A stretch of DNA of 64,000 bases from Adineta ricciae (taxonomy: Eukaryota > Rotifera > Eurotatoria > Adinetida > Adinetidae), in the NCBI GenBank assembly GCA_905250025.1, contig CAJNOJ010000259.1:78544-142543 (forward strand). Reading direction: 5' to 3'. Positions 22,055 through 34,447 of the stretch are shown here, one piece after another. The stretch's first letter is position 1, and each line of letters starts with the position of its first letter. The notes under the pieces were generated by a model, which was not told the DNA's origin, searched no databases, and was given only the letters and a program-made list of their open reading frames with translations. The position numbers were made by a program, and so were the translations under genes.

Positions 22055-24646
22055 AAATATCAATTTGTCCTAGAACGATTTTTATTGGAGAATGAGAACT
22101 TCTACAATAATCAAAGATTCAATGCTTTTTTCTTCTCCAATCTACTTAACAGTCCCTACAACAAGAACAATAACGTTATCCTTTATTTGCTTCTTCTTTT
22201 TCTTCCTATGTGAATAAACCAAAAGATACCAAACTCATTCTCAGTTAAATAAAATACTTTCGTGAATATTTTGTTCAACGGTATCTCGTATATAAATTTT
22301 TAATACTTAAAACGATAGAACTTAATAGGAGTTTTTAAAATTTCCGTAGAAGTTTAGAGCTGCTAAGTTGTGTTGACAACTAACTACTCACTCTTAGTTT
22401 ATTGTTCAGTAAGAAAATGTTGAAAATATTGTACGGTCTCATCTGCTCTACCTGTTTTGCTTATTTCATCCTGTTTACTTCCAAGGCTCAACAAGATCTT
22501 TATTCATGAGTTCGATTTAGTAACGAAAACTTGTAATAACACTTAAATATTTCCATTTACTCGTATAAAACTATTCCATGGCAATAAAATATTTCATTGG
22601 CAATTAGAAAAGAGATCTCATGTCCAACGCATGACTTCAATGGTGACTAACCATCTTTTTTGTGCTCGGATATTTTACAAATCATTTCTCGTTGCCCTAA
22701 ATTGAGACAATGCACTGACAATATAATACAAAATAATTCAAATTTTTCAAATGATTCTACGTTGACTTTCTAGATTTTACTTTCATCCTGTTTGCTTTGT
22801 CTTACGAGGCTCTTTGTGAGTGTAACAACATGGATACTTTCGCAAAGAGTCTTTCAAAATAACTAAGAGTCAATATAATGGTGCTCTTAAATAAAAAGAG
22901 AATATGTGTTATTTACAGATACTCAATAATGGAAGAATTTCAAATTTTATAGATTTTGACGTTTTATTTCATACTATAAACTCTGAGATAAAATACGCAT
23001 GCTGAATAAAAATAGATTTCTTCATGATGTTCCTCGAAATCTAAGTACATTCTATCTCGGCATTCATTTTTTTGTGCTAAAACGAACTGTTTAACATTCC
23101 TTTCGCCCGCTTTAATAAAATTTTCTCTATTCCAACGATAAACATTCAATATATAGATGATGCCCTGCCGAAAACTTTCAGCTGCAATTCATTTTGCAGA
23201 TCTTCTGTTACTATGAGAAGATGAAAAGATCCTCAGTAATATTCACCTGCTGATGTCTTAATGATTTAAAAATTTAGAAAAAGATCAATTCATAGCGACG
23301 CTCTGTGAAGACGCAAAATAAGAAAACGTACTTTTAGCGATGGATGACCACTGACGATGTTGTTCTGGAGAGGAATGGCGATATGTGTGAGAATATATAC
23401 TGCGAGAGACGTACTCTTCTTCACAATAATGCTCATCTGTCGTTTTTCTCATGTTTCTCTTTATTACTTTGATTTTTCTTCTTATCTTTACGTGCATATT
23501 ATTGACTTTGAACGGCGAAATATTCGAATTTAGTGTCCACGACGAAACATTTAGAAAGAAATTCCAGCTGCGCAAATGGCTCCAACTTGCCATAAAAATA
23601 TAAAAATTTTCTATCAATGAGTAATCTGGATGTACCAGTCTATCTACACCTCCAGTTTAAGCTGATTGCACATTATAATGAATGAACGTATCGATATTGA
23701 TTCAAATAAGTATTGCCTTTTATTTATGTAAACATATTCACAGGTACGCGTACCCAAAAACTTGATACCAACGCTGTCATCTGTTTCTTTGCCCATCTAC
23801 ATGAAACTTTTCACTATCAAAATGCTTTGTTTGAACAACTGAAATTATTCCAGGTTACTTCTTCTGTCGCCTCATCTTCTTCATTTATTTTCTAATTTCT
23901 AACAAGCAACCTTTTTAAATAGTATTAGATTCATATATGAGTTACACGAACTCTTTAAGATGAATTATTTCTTCGAATAGAGGGATCCCTTTGACAGAAA
24001 TGCCACTTAGTGGATTTTATTTCACTAGTGATTTACTTCCTTATGGTCTTAATAGCCAGTTATATACACAAAAAATTTACTGATTCTGGTAAAAATAAAT
24101 AAAATCTCTTAATGTCGTGAAGTAAAAAAAAGAACCAAAGCACGGTTCTATCCAATCGTTTTTTTTGTCGATCTTTGAAAAAAAATGAAGTTGACATGTC
24201 TACTTCTCTAACTCATAAATCTTCGGAAATAATTCAATAGAATGAAATATCTAATTGTCCATCAGATAAAACTAGAAAATCATTGTCGCCGTCTTCGCAA
24301 ATGGTGTTTTCATCACTGATATCTTCACCGTCAGCAGGAGTTTGATTATGATCGAAATCGGACCATAAGACAGGCTATATTTCTGAAAATATGAATTCGA
24401 TTCAGACTTGAATGATTCGATTTATGGATATGGACGGAAAAAAAACGAAGAACATCGGAATCCGATAATGTATAACCGATAGAATCTAACGTACCCATTT
24501 CGACCTCAGCTATCTCGTACTTTATTGAATTTTTACATTTAATAACTGCGTTATTTATCAGTTTGTTTATGTTTGCTTTTCGATAAGTGTAGATAGATGT
24601 TCTTTTTAACACCTAAGAACAGAAATATGGCGTTTAGATTTCAACA
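22055..24646. other. Conserved non-annotated interval (paired with 34448-37193)
   Basis: It aligns along its length with the second block. A minus-strand frame at 22990-23125 (ENFIKAGERNVKQFVLAQKN...) is kept open with conservative changes in both copies. So is one near 24236-24340 (NDFLVLSDGQLDISF). A plus-strand frame at 23745-23850 (FFAHLHETFHYQNALF) is broken by a stop in the other copy. These look like remnants or exons of unidentified genes, but I cannot assemble a gene. Confidence 0.3.
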
Positions 24647-26008
24647 ATGCAGGTAAATAGTTATCTCTAATGAGAATATTTCACTTGTTTTATGTTGTGT
24701 TGTTTTTAGCTATTTCATTTTTGTATTCTGTTTGGTACAACTGTGTGTGATTTATCACTTGAATGGAATAAATTAAAGCATGATTATAAAAAACAACATG
24801 CAAGTGATGATGAAGAATCGGATCGTAAACAAATCTTCATTGATAACTTTATTCGCATACAAAATTATCAACAAATTCATTCAGATGCCTCATTAACTAT
24901 GAGAGTTAAAGATTTAACTGATGAACGTGTTCACGTAGGTCATCATTAAAAAAAATGTTCACAGTAAAAACCAAAACATATTGTAGGAAATTGTTTCTGA
25001 TAAAAAATCATCTTTTAAGTCGTATCCAATGTCATCGAAGCAATCGATTGATGTAAAAAATCTTCCTGAATCACTTGATTGGCGTGTAAAAGGTGTCATC
25101 TCACCAGTGAAAAGGCTAGGAATCATTGGAGAAGACGTCTCTGCTATTGTTAGTACTGGTATGATCATTGAAATAGATCTGTAAAAGAAGTTGTATCGTC
25201 AAATATGTTTTATATAGAACTTGTGGAAAGTCTTTTTGCTATTGAAAGAAAACAACTTATTGAAGGTAGTGTTTCTCGAATACTTGATTGTTGTCCACAG
25301 CCAATTGATACTTTCGAATGTATACAAAATATGAGTGGTATTTGTAAAAATAGTGATTATCCTTCTGTTCTTCATAAATGTGAACCAAATCGATGCAAGC
25401 CATTTGCAACCGTATGTATCTTATATATGCATATATTATGTAGAATATTACTTTAAAACGCTTATAGTTCGACACAATTAAGAGATTGACTAATAACGAT
25501 GAAAATACAATGTTAGCTTGGATACAAAAATCAACGCTTTGGGCAAAAATGGATGCTAGTGGTGAAGAATTTTCCGAGTATAAAGGAGGTATCTATGATA
25601 ATGATGGGTGTTCAGAAATAATGGTTGCTCACGTGGTATAAACTGAACAAATCCCGTGATTTTATCTCTTTCATAAAATAATATTCTGTTATCTAGTTAC
25701 AAATTGTTGGTTATGGTGTTGAAGGTGGTAAACCGTTTTGGATATGCAAAAATAACTGGGGTCAATAATCATATCAATCATAGAGTTTTTTCATTAGTTT
25801 CGATTTTTCTTTTATAGGTGATCATTGGGGAGAGAACGGTTATATACGTATTGCCCGCGGTAAAAATATGTGTGGGATTGCAACGAATGTCGTACAAATA
25901 GATTACACAACGACAAGTAATGCTTCACGGCAACAAATTATTATTCCAACGATTTTCATCACATTATTATTAACAGTCATTAGGCAAATGATTATCGCCT
26001 ACTATTAA
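24647..26008 (+). CDS. Papain-family (C1A) cathepsin-like pseudoprotease, copy 1
   Basis: Seven exons splice cleanly: 24647-24652, 24710-24934, 24987-25158, 25218-25411, 25468-25635, 25697-25760, 25818-26008, giving 339 residues. Introns are 52-61 bases with GT-AG ends. Exon 1 codes only for Met-Gln and completes a signal peptide (MQLFHFCILFGTTVC). An I29 inhibitor prodomain follows (LEWNKLKHDYKKQH...), then the mature start LPESLDWRVKG. The active-site segment that should read CGSCW is IGEDV, so the catalytic Cys is gone. The His (MVAHV, about residue 254) and Asn (CKNNWG, about 272) are retained. The tail is hydrophobic (QQIIIPTIFITLLLTVI), suggesting a GPI signal or membrane anchor. It is therefore probably a catalytically dead surface protein that binds rather than cuts. 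Confidence 0.88.
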
Positions 26009-26450
26009 TCGATATATTAAGCAGGGTTGCCATTCTTTCCGCTTTTTCATACAACGTTTGGATTAAATGATCGAAAGTCTAAAATACAATATAGTGTCTT
26101 TACTATAAAAATACTATTGGTCATTTAAGTTTCGTATCATTGCCGCCACAATTTTCATTCGATTTTGACGCCTAGTGCTACAAGACCTAAAGTTTCACTT
26201 CATATGAAGGCTATCATTGAGATACCATTGGTGGAGCGAAAACGCCATTGGCTGTAGGAATAATATCCACGGATACTGACCACATCATTTGAATCTTTTC
26301 ACTCAAAAAGGATAGCTCAATTTCAAGAATTAGAACAACTATTATGATCTATGAAGATGTAAGCACTTCCCGAGAATGAAACTACTGACACAAGATCGAC
26401 AAAAACTGAACCGAAATCGAATTCAATCACCTGGAACCAGTAACTTCTTC
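26009..26450. other. Intergenic DNA, conserved in the second block
   Basis: No ORF. It aligns with 38550-39006, which carries an extra stretch of about 40 bases (CCGCTTTTAGCGG...) near 38586-38626. Confidence 0.4.
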
Positions 26451-27170
26451 TCATATTCGATCGATAAGTGCTTCTAATTCTTGATCACCACCCGAGGTTA
26501 ATTGTAATTCGACTTGATAAAGTAGACTCTTATTAACCATTTCTTTAATTACAGTCACTCGAAAAACAGTGTGCATTGAGAAGAGAATTTTGTTTTCTCT
26601 CTTAAAATAACTCTCCTCTTTGATGAAAGCAAATGGTGTCGATGTTAAACAAGGATCAATGGACATTATGAAGAAAATGCCCACCGTATCGACTTTTGTC
26701 GAAGCATCTCGAGTAAAACTGAGCGATACTTTTTCATTTGTATTGGTAGACAAGAGATTATTCAATGATATCAGCCCGCCTTGTGCTTTCTGGACATTTT
26801 CGAAGTCTAATTTCATAAGACCTTGTCCTCGATAAACCACAAAAGATTCGCCATCATAGGCGCTAACCTGTTCTTCGTACAGATCTTGTATTTGTCGATG
26901 TACATCACGTAGGAAGAAGCCCATATTGCTTTTTCTGGAATATAATCATTTTCGAACTCTTGATTTATTTGTAATTCAAGTAAATTACCAGAAAAAACGA
27001 TATGATGATGAACACACGTTCATAGTCTATTTGATTGAGCAATTGAATACATTGATCCGATTGTGTACATAGATGAACGCTGTTCACTACGTTCTTCAGT
27101 TGAACTAATGCGTCTTGGTGGTCTTGGCTTCTTTCGTGTATACTGGCATCTACCCAAAGAAGAAGATAAC
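26451..27170 (-). pseudogene. ADP-ribosyltransferase (ART, R-S-E type) pseudogene, copy 1
   Basis: The surviving frame (26924-26451) has VVYRGQGL (R motif), ISLNNLLSTNTNEKVSLSF (S motif region) and ESYFKRENKILFSMHTVF (E motif region). Enzymes of this family transfer ADP-ribose from NAD to protein side chains. The residue that should be the catalytic Glu just before ILFSMH is Lys here and Glu in copy 2. Compared with copy 2, about 80 bases are missing between two AATATGG words at 26920-26935. A larger stretch is lost near 26995-27005. The frame is broken upstream. I judge it non-functional. Confidence 0.75.
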
Positions 27171-28101
27171 TTTGATCTATGCGTTATCGTGATTGTCGAA
27201 TTTTGGACGACGGTGTCGATTTCGATTCATTAATTTTTATGCTGTTGAAATAAAAAGAAAAATCACGTGCTTTTTCGCGTTATTAGTCAAGAACGAACTC
27301 CACCTAGTTACTTTTGAGAATAACATTGTGGAGAGCAAAAGAGCAGAAGACACAAAAAAAAACGTTCTTGGAAGTGCTTTCAACATAACGGACAAATTTG
27401 AAATCAACAAGACAACTTATTCGATTTTATTCTTTTCTCCGCCCGTTTGACAGTGTGTGTGCGTTCTCCTACATTCTTTTGCCATCAAAAGTAAGGACTA
27501 AAGTGAAAAGCTTTCAGTATGAAGATATTCGATAAAATTTCTTAAATAAAAGACTCAGCGTTTCATAAAATTGAATGCGATGCTATGATAAAAAGCGTTA
27601 AAAACTGGACCTCAATAGCAAAGTATCACATTTGGTGGAGAATTTGGTATAGACCAAACCAAGCAACGAGTTTTTTGCTCTTTTTGCATATAAAATAAAA
27701 GTTTTTAAAGAAAAAAAGACTGAGAAATATTTGAATCGTTTACTCTTCAAGAAATTGTTCTTTATTTATTTTTACCTTTGTCATTAATGTTCGAATACAT
27801 AGATAAATACACAATACTTCAGATAAAAAATCCAACCATCATCTATTACACACTACGTGTAGCATTCGACATTTTTACCGTGCTTTACACTCAGATGAAT
27901 CTTAGAAAGAACGTTCATTACTCCATCGATCCATTTACTGCATGATGTGCGTATTCAAAATTCAATGGAAAATACTTTCCATAAGTTTAGATATTTTCAT
28001 ATTGAACGCTGAATAAAGTCGATTGTGATAGAATAAACATATTGTTTGAAATGAACAAGTCAAATCATTGTCTCATTTATTTTTATTGAATCCGTTTTAT
28101 T
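27171..28101. other. Intergenic DNA; deletion relative to second block
   Basis: It aligns with 40190-41958 except that about 0.9 kb carrying an EF-hand relic is absent at about 27770-27800. No ORF is supported. Confidence 0.4.
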
Positions 28102-29067
28102 TTACAAATGACTCTTTGTCTTTCCTTGTTGATAAGAAAATCTATGATTAATCTTAGGACGATTGATTTCATCCGCCTGACTATAATCTTGAAAAGGTGC
28201 ATCACGTTGTTTGACTGCTTGTTGAACACCAAACTGAGCAGCTGTTTCGACAAATTTCATCGCTTCAGGAGTATGACGCATTGAACCATCCAAAATACAA
28301 CCTAATAATTGTGTTGTATGTAAACCTTGATTTTCATAAACTTGATTAACCATTAATTTCATTGTGGCTAATTGTGTTACAGGAATTTCAGCTAATTTTT
28401 CACCTGTCTTCAATACTTCATTCTCTAGTTGATTAAATGAAACTGATTTATTAATTAAATTTATTTCAGCTGCTCTTTTTCCTGAAAGAGCTTCACCAGA
28501 TAAGGCTAATTCTTTACATTTTGTTAAACCTAAACGATAAATCCACATTCCTGTTAAATAAGTGCCCCATATTCGACTATAAGGCGTTCCAATAATAGCA
28601 TCATCAGCAGCAATAATCAGATCAGCACATAATGCCATGTCACTACCACCACCTACACAATAACCATGAATTTGAGCAATAACAGGTTTATGTGAATACC
28701 AAATCGACATAAATTTAGCAACTGGACTTGTTAATTTCGATGTAGTTAACATCATATCTTCTCCGGGATTCCAATCATTCATTGAATTACTTAAATTTGA
28801 AGGGAAATTGGCTAAATCATTGCCAAAATCAAATCCTGCACAAAATGAAGTGCCATTGCCACGAAGTATAATAGTTTTCACTGCATTATCTTGATTTGCT
28901 CGAACGATTGAATGTTGTAATTCTGATGGCATCAAAGGTGATATTGTATTTAATTTATCAGGTCGATTTAAAGTTATAAATGCTAATGGACTGGAAACAT
29001 GATAAAGTAATGTTTCATATTTAGGAGTTGAATTTATCAAATGAGTAGGAATATTCCAAAGTTTCAT
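28102..29067 (-). CDS. Enoyl-CoA hydratase/isomerase (crotonase) family protein
   Basis: An intronless ORF of 321 codons. The start chosen is the first in-frame ATG at 29067 (MKLWNIPTH). The frame is open further upstream but has no ATG. FITLNRPDKLNTIS and GNGTSFCAGFDF form the first half of the oxyanion hole. IHGYCVGGGSDMALCADLII is the second. The two Glu residues of classical hydratases appear as Asp (GGGSDMA) and Tyr (GTPYSRIWG), so hydration activity is not assured and another crotonase reaction is possible. The GTPYSRIWG and C-terminal RDAPFQDYSQ features recall a bacterial subgroup, which with the lack of introns suggests horizontal origin. A truncated second copy is at 41959-42312. 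Confidence 0.88.
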   Translation of the reverse strand: MKLWNIPTHLINSTPKYETLLYHVSSPLAFITLNRPDKLNTISPLMPSELQHSIVRANQDNAVKTIILRGNGTSFCAGFDFGNDLANFPSNLSNSMNDWNPGEDMMLTTSKLTSPVAKFMSIWYSHKPVIAQIHGYCVGGGSDMALCADLIIAADDAIIGTPYSRIWGTYLTGMWIYRLGLTKCKELALSGEALSGKRAAEINLINKSVSFNQLENEVLKTGEKLAEIPVTQLATMKLMVNQVYENQGLHTTQLLGCILDGSMRHTPEAMKFVETAAQFGVQQAVKQRDAPFQDYSQADEINRPKINHRFSYQQGKTKSHL

Positions 29068-31667
29068 AGAATCAGAACATGTTCGTTTTCGCTCAGTGAT
29101 TTTTCTTATCGATACGAATTTCGACAACCAATGATTAACTAATAGTTGAAAGAGAAATAATTTATTCTATTTTATGAAATTCAATTGAATATATTCACCT
29201 TTCTTGAATAAAGAAGACATAATAGAAAGAGAAATATTCTCTCGTATGAAAACACATATGACACTGAATTTCTTTTTATATCGTGACCTATTGACCACTC
29301 TTTTACTTCTCTCATTGTCTAATTAGTCGACTGTTCTTCTTTGTATTTATCGTGACCGATTAATATATGAGAGAAACACCGATGTCAAATATTTCAGCAA
29401 AGAATCTGTTGATGATTGACGAATGAAATGATTTCGATTGATATTTAATAAGAAATACTTTCATCCTATTGTATTGATTGAGAACATTTTCATAAAGATA
29501 GAAAAAGAATTTAATGCGATTTACAACAATATTTTTCTTTATTTCATTGATAAACATGTTGATAATCAACTCAATAAAACAAAGATTTATTTCGAAAATA
29601 AAATTCTCAAAATAACAATTCTTATATAAATGTTCTGATCGACTTTTCCCTCACATTTTCAAATGCTTTATTCGAGTTGAACTTTTTTTAATAAAATCCA
29701 ATTGAAGTTTCTCAATATCGATTTATTGAAATAAATTGTTAATTATTATTTTTGTGAAGATAATTATACAAATGTTTAACAAATTTATTGATAAGTTGAT
29801 AACAATGCGATTGAATCTAATCGACGATTATCTTTCGAGTACGAAAATTCAAATTCGAATAATCAACACGATGATAAACAGTTATACAGATCGAATTTCA
29901 AAGAGATCATCATATGTTTCGAGTAATTTGAATTTTGTTCAATGGTCATAAGAGAATTCTTTTGAAAATATAAAATATTATTATTTGTATTCTTTGTTGA
30001 TTAATTCAAAGATAAACAAAACATTGTTCGTCTAACAATTATTTTACAATTGAATTGGTGATAAAGAGAAGAAAGTCTCTTTTGCATTGTTTCGATAATT
30101 TCATTTAAATTGGATAAAACATTTCCAGAAGTAAATGAACAATTCGTCAAGAGATCTTCAATAATTGAATTTTGAATAATTTGTAAACGAACATATTCGA
30201 ACAGGTAAATGAAGAAATCTTTTGATAAATGTAAAGACATCGATTTGATTTTTCTCAAATAAAATCAAATAATTATTCAATAAAAGTTTGTTGAATTATA
30301 AGAAGAATTAAGAAAAGATTCAAATAATTTAATTCAATGTAATTGATTCTTTTTAATAAATCTTTCTTTTATTAATTAAAATTTCATCGATATCGAATTA
30401 ATTGTAATGCGGAGTTATATGCAAAAGATCTTCGATATATTCACTTATTTCCGTAATCTCTTCTTCATTTAATCTATAAGACTTTCGTCGATGTCATTTT
30501 CTTCAGATCAGAACTGACCGATTTCTCTGATTTTGTTATGTATTGATGAAGAGATATTCAAATCTTGTGCATCAGAAGAGAAGAATTGGATCGACTTCTT
30601 TGACTTTATTATTCATATCTTGATAAATTTTTGTGGATTTAAATTGAGAATAATCAAATAGATCATCATTTGTTTGAAAATATCACAAATTGCTTTGCCC
30701 TTTTTTTTACGAATAAAAAGATTTCTTTCGATGAAAAGCAATGAAAGATTCGTTGTGATTTGGATCGAATGGAATTTGTATTGGATTCAATGAAGATTGT
30801 CAATGAGAATTGGAATCCAAAGAAAAGATACGAAAAGATGGGGGAATTGTTAGATTTCGAAAACATTGGGATATAAATACAATTAATGGGAATAAATCTA
30901 TTTGAATGTATAGTTGATGGAAACATTTCGGAAGAGAATTGAATAAATCTATGACTTTTTCTTTGAAAGGATCAGTTAGAGAATTTCGCGTTATATCAAA
31001 ACCAAGAATTTGTTGTTCTGAATAACTCAATGATGAGAAACGAGAAGTGATTTTCATGTTTGGAGAACTCAAATAGAATCGAATTCGTTTGAAACGATTG
31101 AGTGCTAAAGAAAAAGTTTGACTGTTTTTAAACTTCAAATAAATCGATGCCCATCAGAATCCTTTTAAACAAATCAATTCAATGAAAGGAACAATTCTAT
31201 CAGTTGAAATATTATTTTCTGAACATTTCCCAGATAATCTTTATGATCTTTGATAAGTTTTCGAAGTTTGATTTCGTGTGATTCTTTGTCACTTTCGAAA
31301 TATTTTTCAGAGAATTAAATCGATAAGATATTCAATGAAATATATGATTTAATGCGAGAAAAAACAATGGAATTCGAAGATATATGAGATGTACTTTCAA
31401 CAGTTTCCAAGAAAAACAACGAACCAATTGGAATAAGCAAATTCTCTTGTGGTTTGTTTAATAAAATTGTTCATGTTGTTCATATGAATACTAGCGGAGG
31501 TACCCGCTGCAAGTCTCGATAACATAATAATATAAACTTGGGGCGTAAGAAAACGATGTGCTTAACATGACATATACGTAATGGACCGATAATGTTATAC
31601 AGTTTGTTCAGTTCTTTCTCGGCTTAGCTACAATATTTAATAATATTTGAAACGTGTCTTAGATATT
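29068..31667. other. AT-rich interval with decayed NACHT/STAND-like sequence
   Basis: There are many short AT-rich frames on both strands and no intact gene. 31300-31440 matches parts of 42395-42745 and thus belongs to the same NACHT-like remnant. 30666-31138 on the minus strand may be an older part of it. The interval ends at the N at 31668. Confidence 0.35.
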
Positions 31668-31668
31668 N

Positions 31669-32087
31669 AAAAGTTTATTTACTTTGTTCCATGGCGAATC
31701 ATGCAGAGATTCTATTGATGGTTGTCCAACAACTCGTGTCTGCAATAATTCATAATCGTCATAATTGCATTGTCCATGACGAAGCCGATCGAGTAATTGA
31801 AGATATCGTATATCTTCTGTTCGTATCTGTTGTGTAAGCTTTACCACACAATTCATTTGAAGAATTAAAGAACGTGAAACACGTTGTTGAATTTCTTTTT
31901 CAGATGGTATTTTTCCTTGTTTCTTTTTTGATGATGATGATAATGAAAAATCAGTATGCGATGGTGAATCAGAGACTGGCCGATATTGTAAATAATCACC
32001 AAAGAAGATGACGTTCACACCACCAAATGAAACTTGAGCATCGATTTTTTTCATAGAAGTTATCTTTATCAACCGATTTTATAATCT
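31669..32087 (-). pseudogene. PIF1/Helitron-type helicase fragment, copy 2
   Basis: This is the second copy of the helicase motif region (GGVNVIFFGDYLQYRPV). It is cut at its C-terminal side by the N at 31668, and, like copy 1, has no Walker A region upstream. Both copies lose homology to helicases at the same N-terminal point, so that truncation predates the duplication or allele split. Confidence 0.7.
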
Positions 32088-32289
32088 AACTAATAAAAAG
32101 GTTTTACTTCTTTCTTGATTCAAATTTTCTTACGAGTATGATGAAGCGATATCTGCGTATTCTATCGAACGGAAAATAAGATTTCACTATATCATATGAA
32201 TAACTTTGATAGTGGATATTCTTTCAAAAATCAAAAAGATTATGCTGTTGCGTTTGTAACGATAATGATATCGTTCATCTCTTTCTGTT

Positions 32290-32480
32290 CTTTATTCTCT
32301 CACCTCTATATCATAGTATCTCCGGGTCATCTCTCTCTCTCTGTCTCTCTTCTCTATATAAGCGTGTCTTATTGTGAAATAGGCACATTCTGGTCATGTA
32401 GAGTAGTCAATAAGCATCTATACCCTGAGAAGTGGTTAGCTACTCAACCAGTTTGTCGTTACAGCGTTCATTCATGTTAG
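32290..32480 (+). promoter_or_regulatory. TATA-bearing LTR-like segment, copy 2
   Basis: It contains CTCTATATAAGCG and AGTCAATAAGCATC with the same spacing as at 19250-19435. The poly(A)-like hexamer is altered here (AATAAG). Confidence 0.2.
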
Positions 32481-32604
32481 TATATGCACATCGCAAACAT
32501 AATTTATGGAAACATCATTGAAAATCAATAACTGAGCGTTTGGAGACATTTTATCAAAAAGAATGATCCGTTTTAAGTATATTTGGACTTAGTAACGGTA
32601 CTCA

Positions 32605-32770
32605 GTCAAAACGTACTGTAGTATCTGTACTAAGTATGGCTGTAGTTAAATGGAATGTACTGAAGCATAAGTGTAAAGTACACAAGGTAAGTATAAAGTA
32701 AAAGTACTTATACTCTAGCGCGTGTATTACGTACTGTAGATTTTTAGGTAAAAAGTACGAAAGTACCAAT
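32605..32770. repeat. Single 142-base GTAC-rich unit
   Basis: One unit matches the array at 19596-20396 (ATGGCTGTAGTTAA, AATGTACTGAAGC, CTCTAGCGCGTGTATTACG) and ends with the same GTAAAAAGTACGAAAGTACC junction. This place carries no solo LTR. Confidence 0.8.
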
Positions 32771-32919
32771 TATTTTACTAGCAACAGATCTCTGATGAAA
32801 ATAAATAAAATTAATTTGAATTTTCATGTAAATCCTGCTTATATTTATTCATTTCAAATATCATTTCACGTACAGCATAAATATAAGGAAAAAAATAATT
32901 TTACCAAGTCGTTTTTCAA

Positions 32920-34447
32920 TTATTGTGTTGTTACTTGTATTTTATAAGGAAATGTGATGCCATTTTGTTCAAGATCAAGGAATACCATATTGGATGGAGT
33001 TGCAATAATAACTAAATAAATAGCTTTCTCATCTCCTTGCAAATTCATAGTATTAGCACCTGTAAAGAAAAAGAAAACAAAGTAGTTGGACATATTAATA
33101 ATGCAAGAATAAGAAAATTCTATGGTAAAGAAGAATCAAAATATTTCGATTTAATTTAATGTATTATTGTTCGAATCACTGAATTAACTTGATTAAGACG
33201 AGTCGTTTTTTCAATGGATCATGTTAATTATGATGAAAGACGCTAAGCTTACCGTTGTTCCACATGGAAGAATATCGAGACGATTTATTCGACGTTACAG
33301 TAACAATACTGACTCGCCAGTCAGCACCTGGTGCCGTACTCATTCCTTGAAAGTTAACAGTAATGGAAGTTTTACCCGGATATACACCCAGAGGAATAAT
33401 ATTGTGACCTGCTTGCTGTGGAGCTTTATTATCAGGAACAGCCATCCACCCACCGCTTTCACTTTGTAATGTCGTGTAAATCTTGTCCGAATGTCCCGGG
33501 ACTTTTAGAAAGGTATCCAAATGTTCTAAATAATATCTTTTTGCTTTGAAATCCATTGTTACCAATCTTCTACTCAATCCGCCTAGTATGTCTTTGATAG
33601 AAACACCAGTTACTTCGGATATAGTTGTGAAAAACGTTGGTGTCTCTTTTTTGTGGGTGATTATGTTTAATACTGCTTGATGACCAAGTCCTGCGATGTT
33701 GTCTGGGTTTTCGTTTATGTAAGTGAAAATTGGCCATATGTCGTACCAGTTCTTACCACTTGGAAAATGTGATTCCGGGTTTAATAAAAAGGCTGGAAAA
33801 AAGTCAGACGCGGGACCATAGACTGTTTCGCCATATTTATAGTAATCACTATACAAATATTCATTACGCAAGTAATTTGCTATTGATTCACCCCAAACAT
33901 AAGGAACAATACCACGATTATGGAAAACAAATACATGTGCAAGTTCATGAGGAACTACCCAACTTGGCGGATCTACACGCATAGCACCTGGCATCAGCAC
34001 CTGATAAGCACACCCATCGCCGTCTGTGGAAACATATGCCCAGCCGTCATTAATCTTATCAAGTCCACTAAGCGCAATGTAGACATTCGATTTATAGGAA
34101 CCAGGCATGGACGGATTCCTGGTATCTCCAATATCTCCAAGTCCTATTACGTCGATGTAAAACGAACGAATGGCTTCAAGGTTTTTTAAATTGCCTTGAA
34201 CAAACGCGGAATTTACAGTTCCAGTTGTGTCACCATTTCCCCAAATAATTTGAAAATGTTCAGATGTTGCACGATTTACTGAAGGATCATCCAAAGCATA
34301 GAATGGGTCTCTCACTTTATAGGTCGCTGCTCTTTTCAAATTTTCACCTTTTGATATTTTAACACGTGAAAACAAAGAAGTTGCTGACACCCAACTTGTT
34401 ACATTCAATAACAACACAATCAATAAATAACTTTTCAATTTCTTCAT
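32920..34447 (-). CDS. Secreted HExxH metalloprotease-like protein, copy 2
   Basis: Exons 34447-33253 and 33059-32920 use the same phase 1 intron as copy 1, and the product is 444 residues. HELAH and VWGES are intact, although flanking residues changed (HELAHVFVF against HELAHAVVF). About 48 amino-acid differences from copy 1 are visible over the large exon, roughly 88% identity, with no stops or frameshifts. Both copies therefore appear to be under selection. The start is the ATG at 34447, opening a signal peptide. Function and substrate are unknown, as for copy 1. Confidence 0.8.

Noticed and set aside
20831-22063. HExxH protein ending at 20831 without an intron
   Set aside because: A good donor at 20859 and an acceptor at 20667 join a conserved C-terminal exon in the same phase in both copies.
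28102-29127. Longer hydratase start upstream of 29067
   Set aside because: The upstream extension has no ATG; its first codon would be TTG.
30001-31138. Several 85-112 codon frames in AT-rich DNA
   Set aside because: Low-complexity composition on both strands, no domains. At best they are parts of an old NACHT-like remnant.
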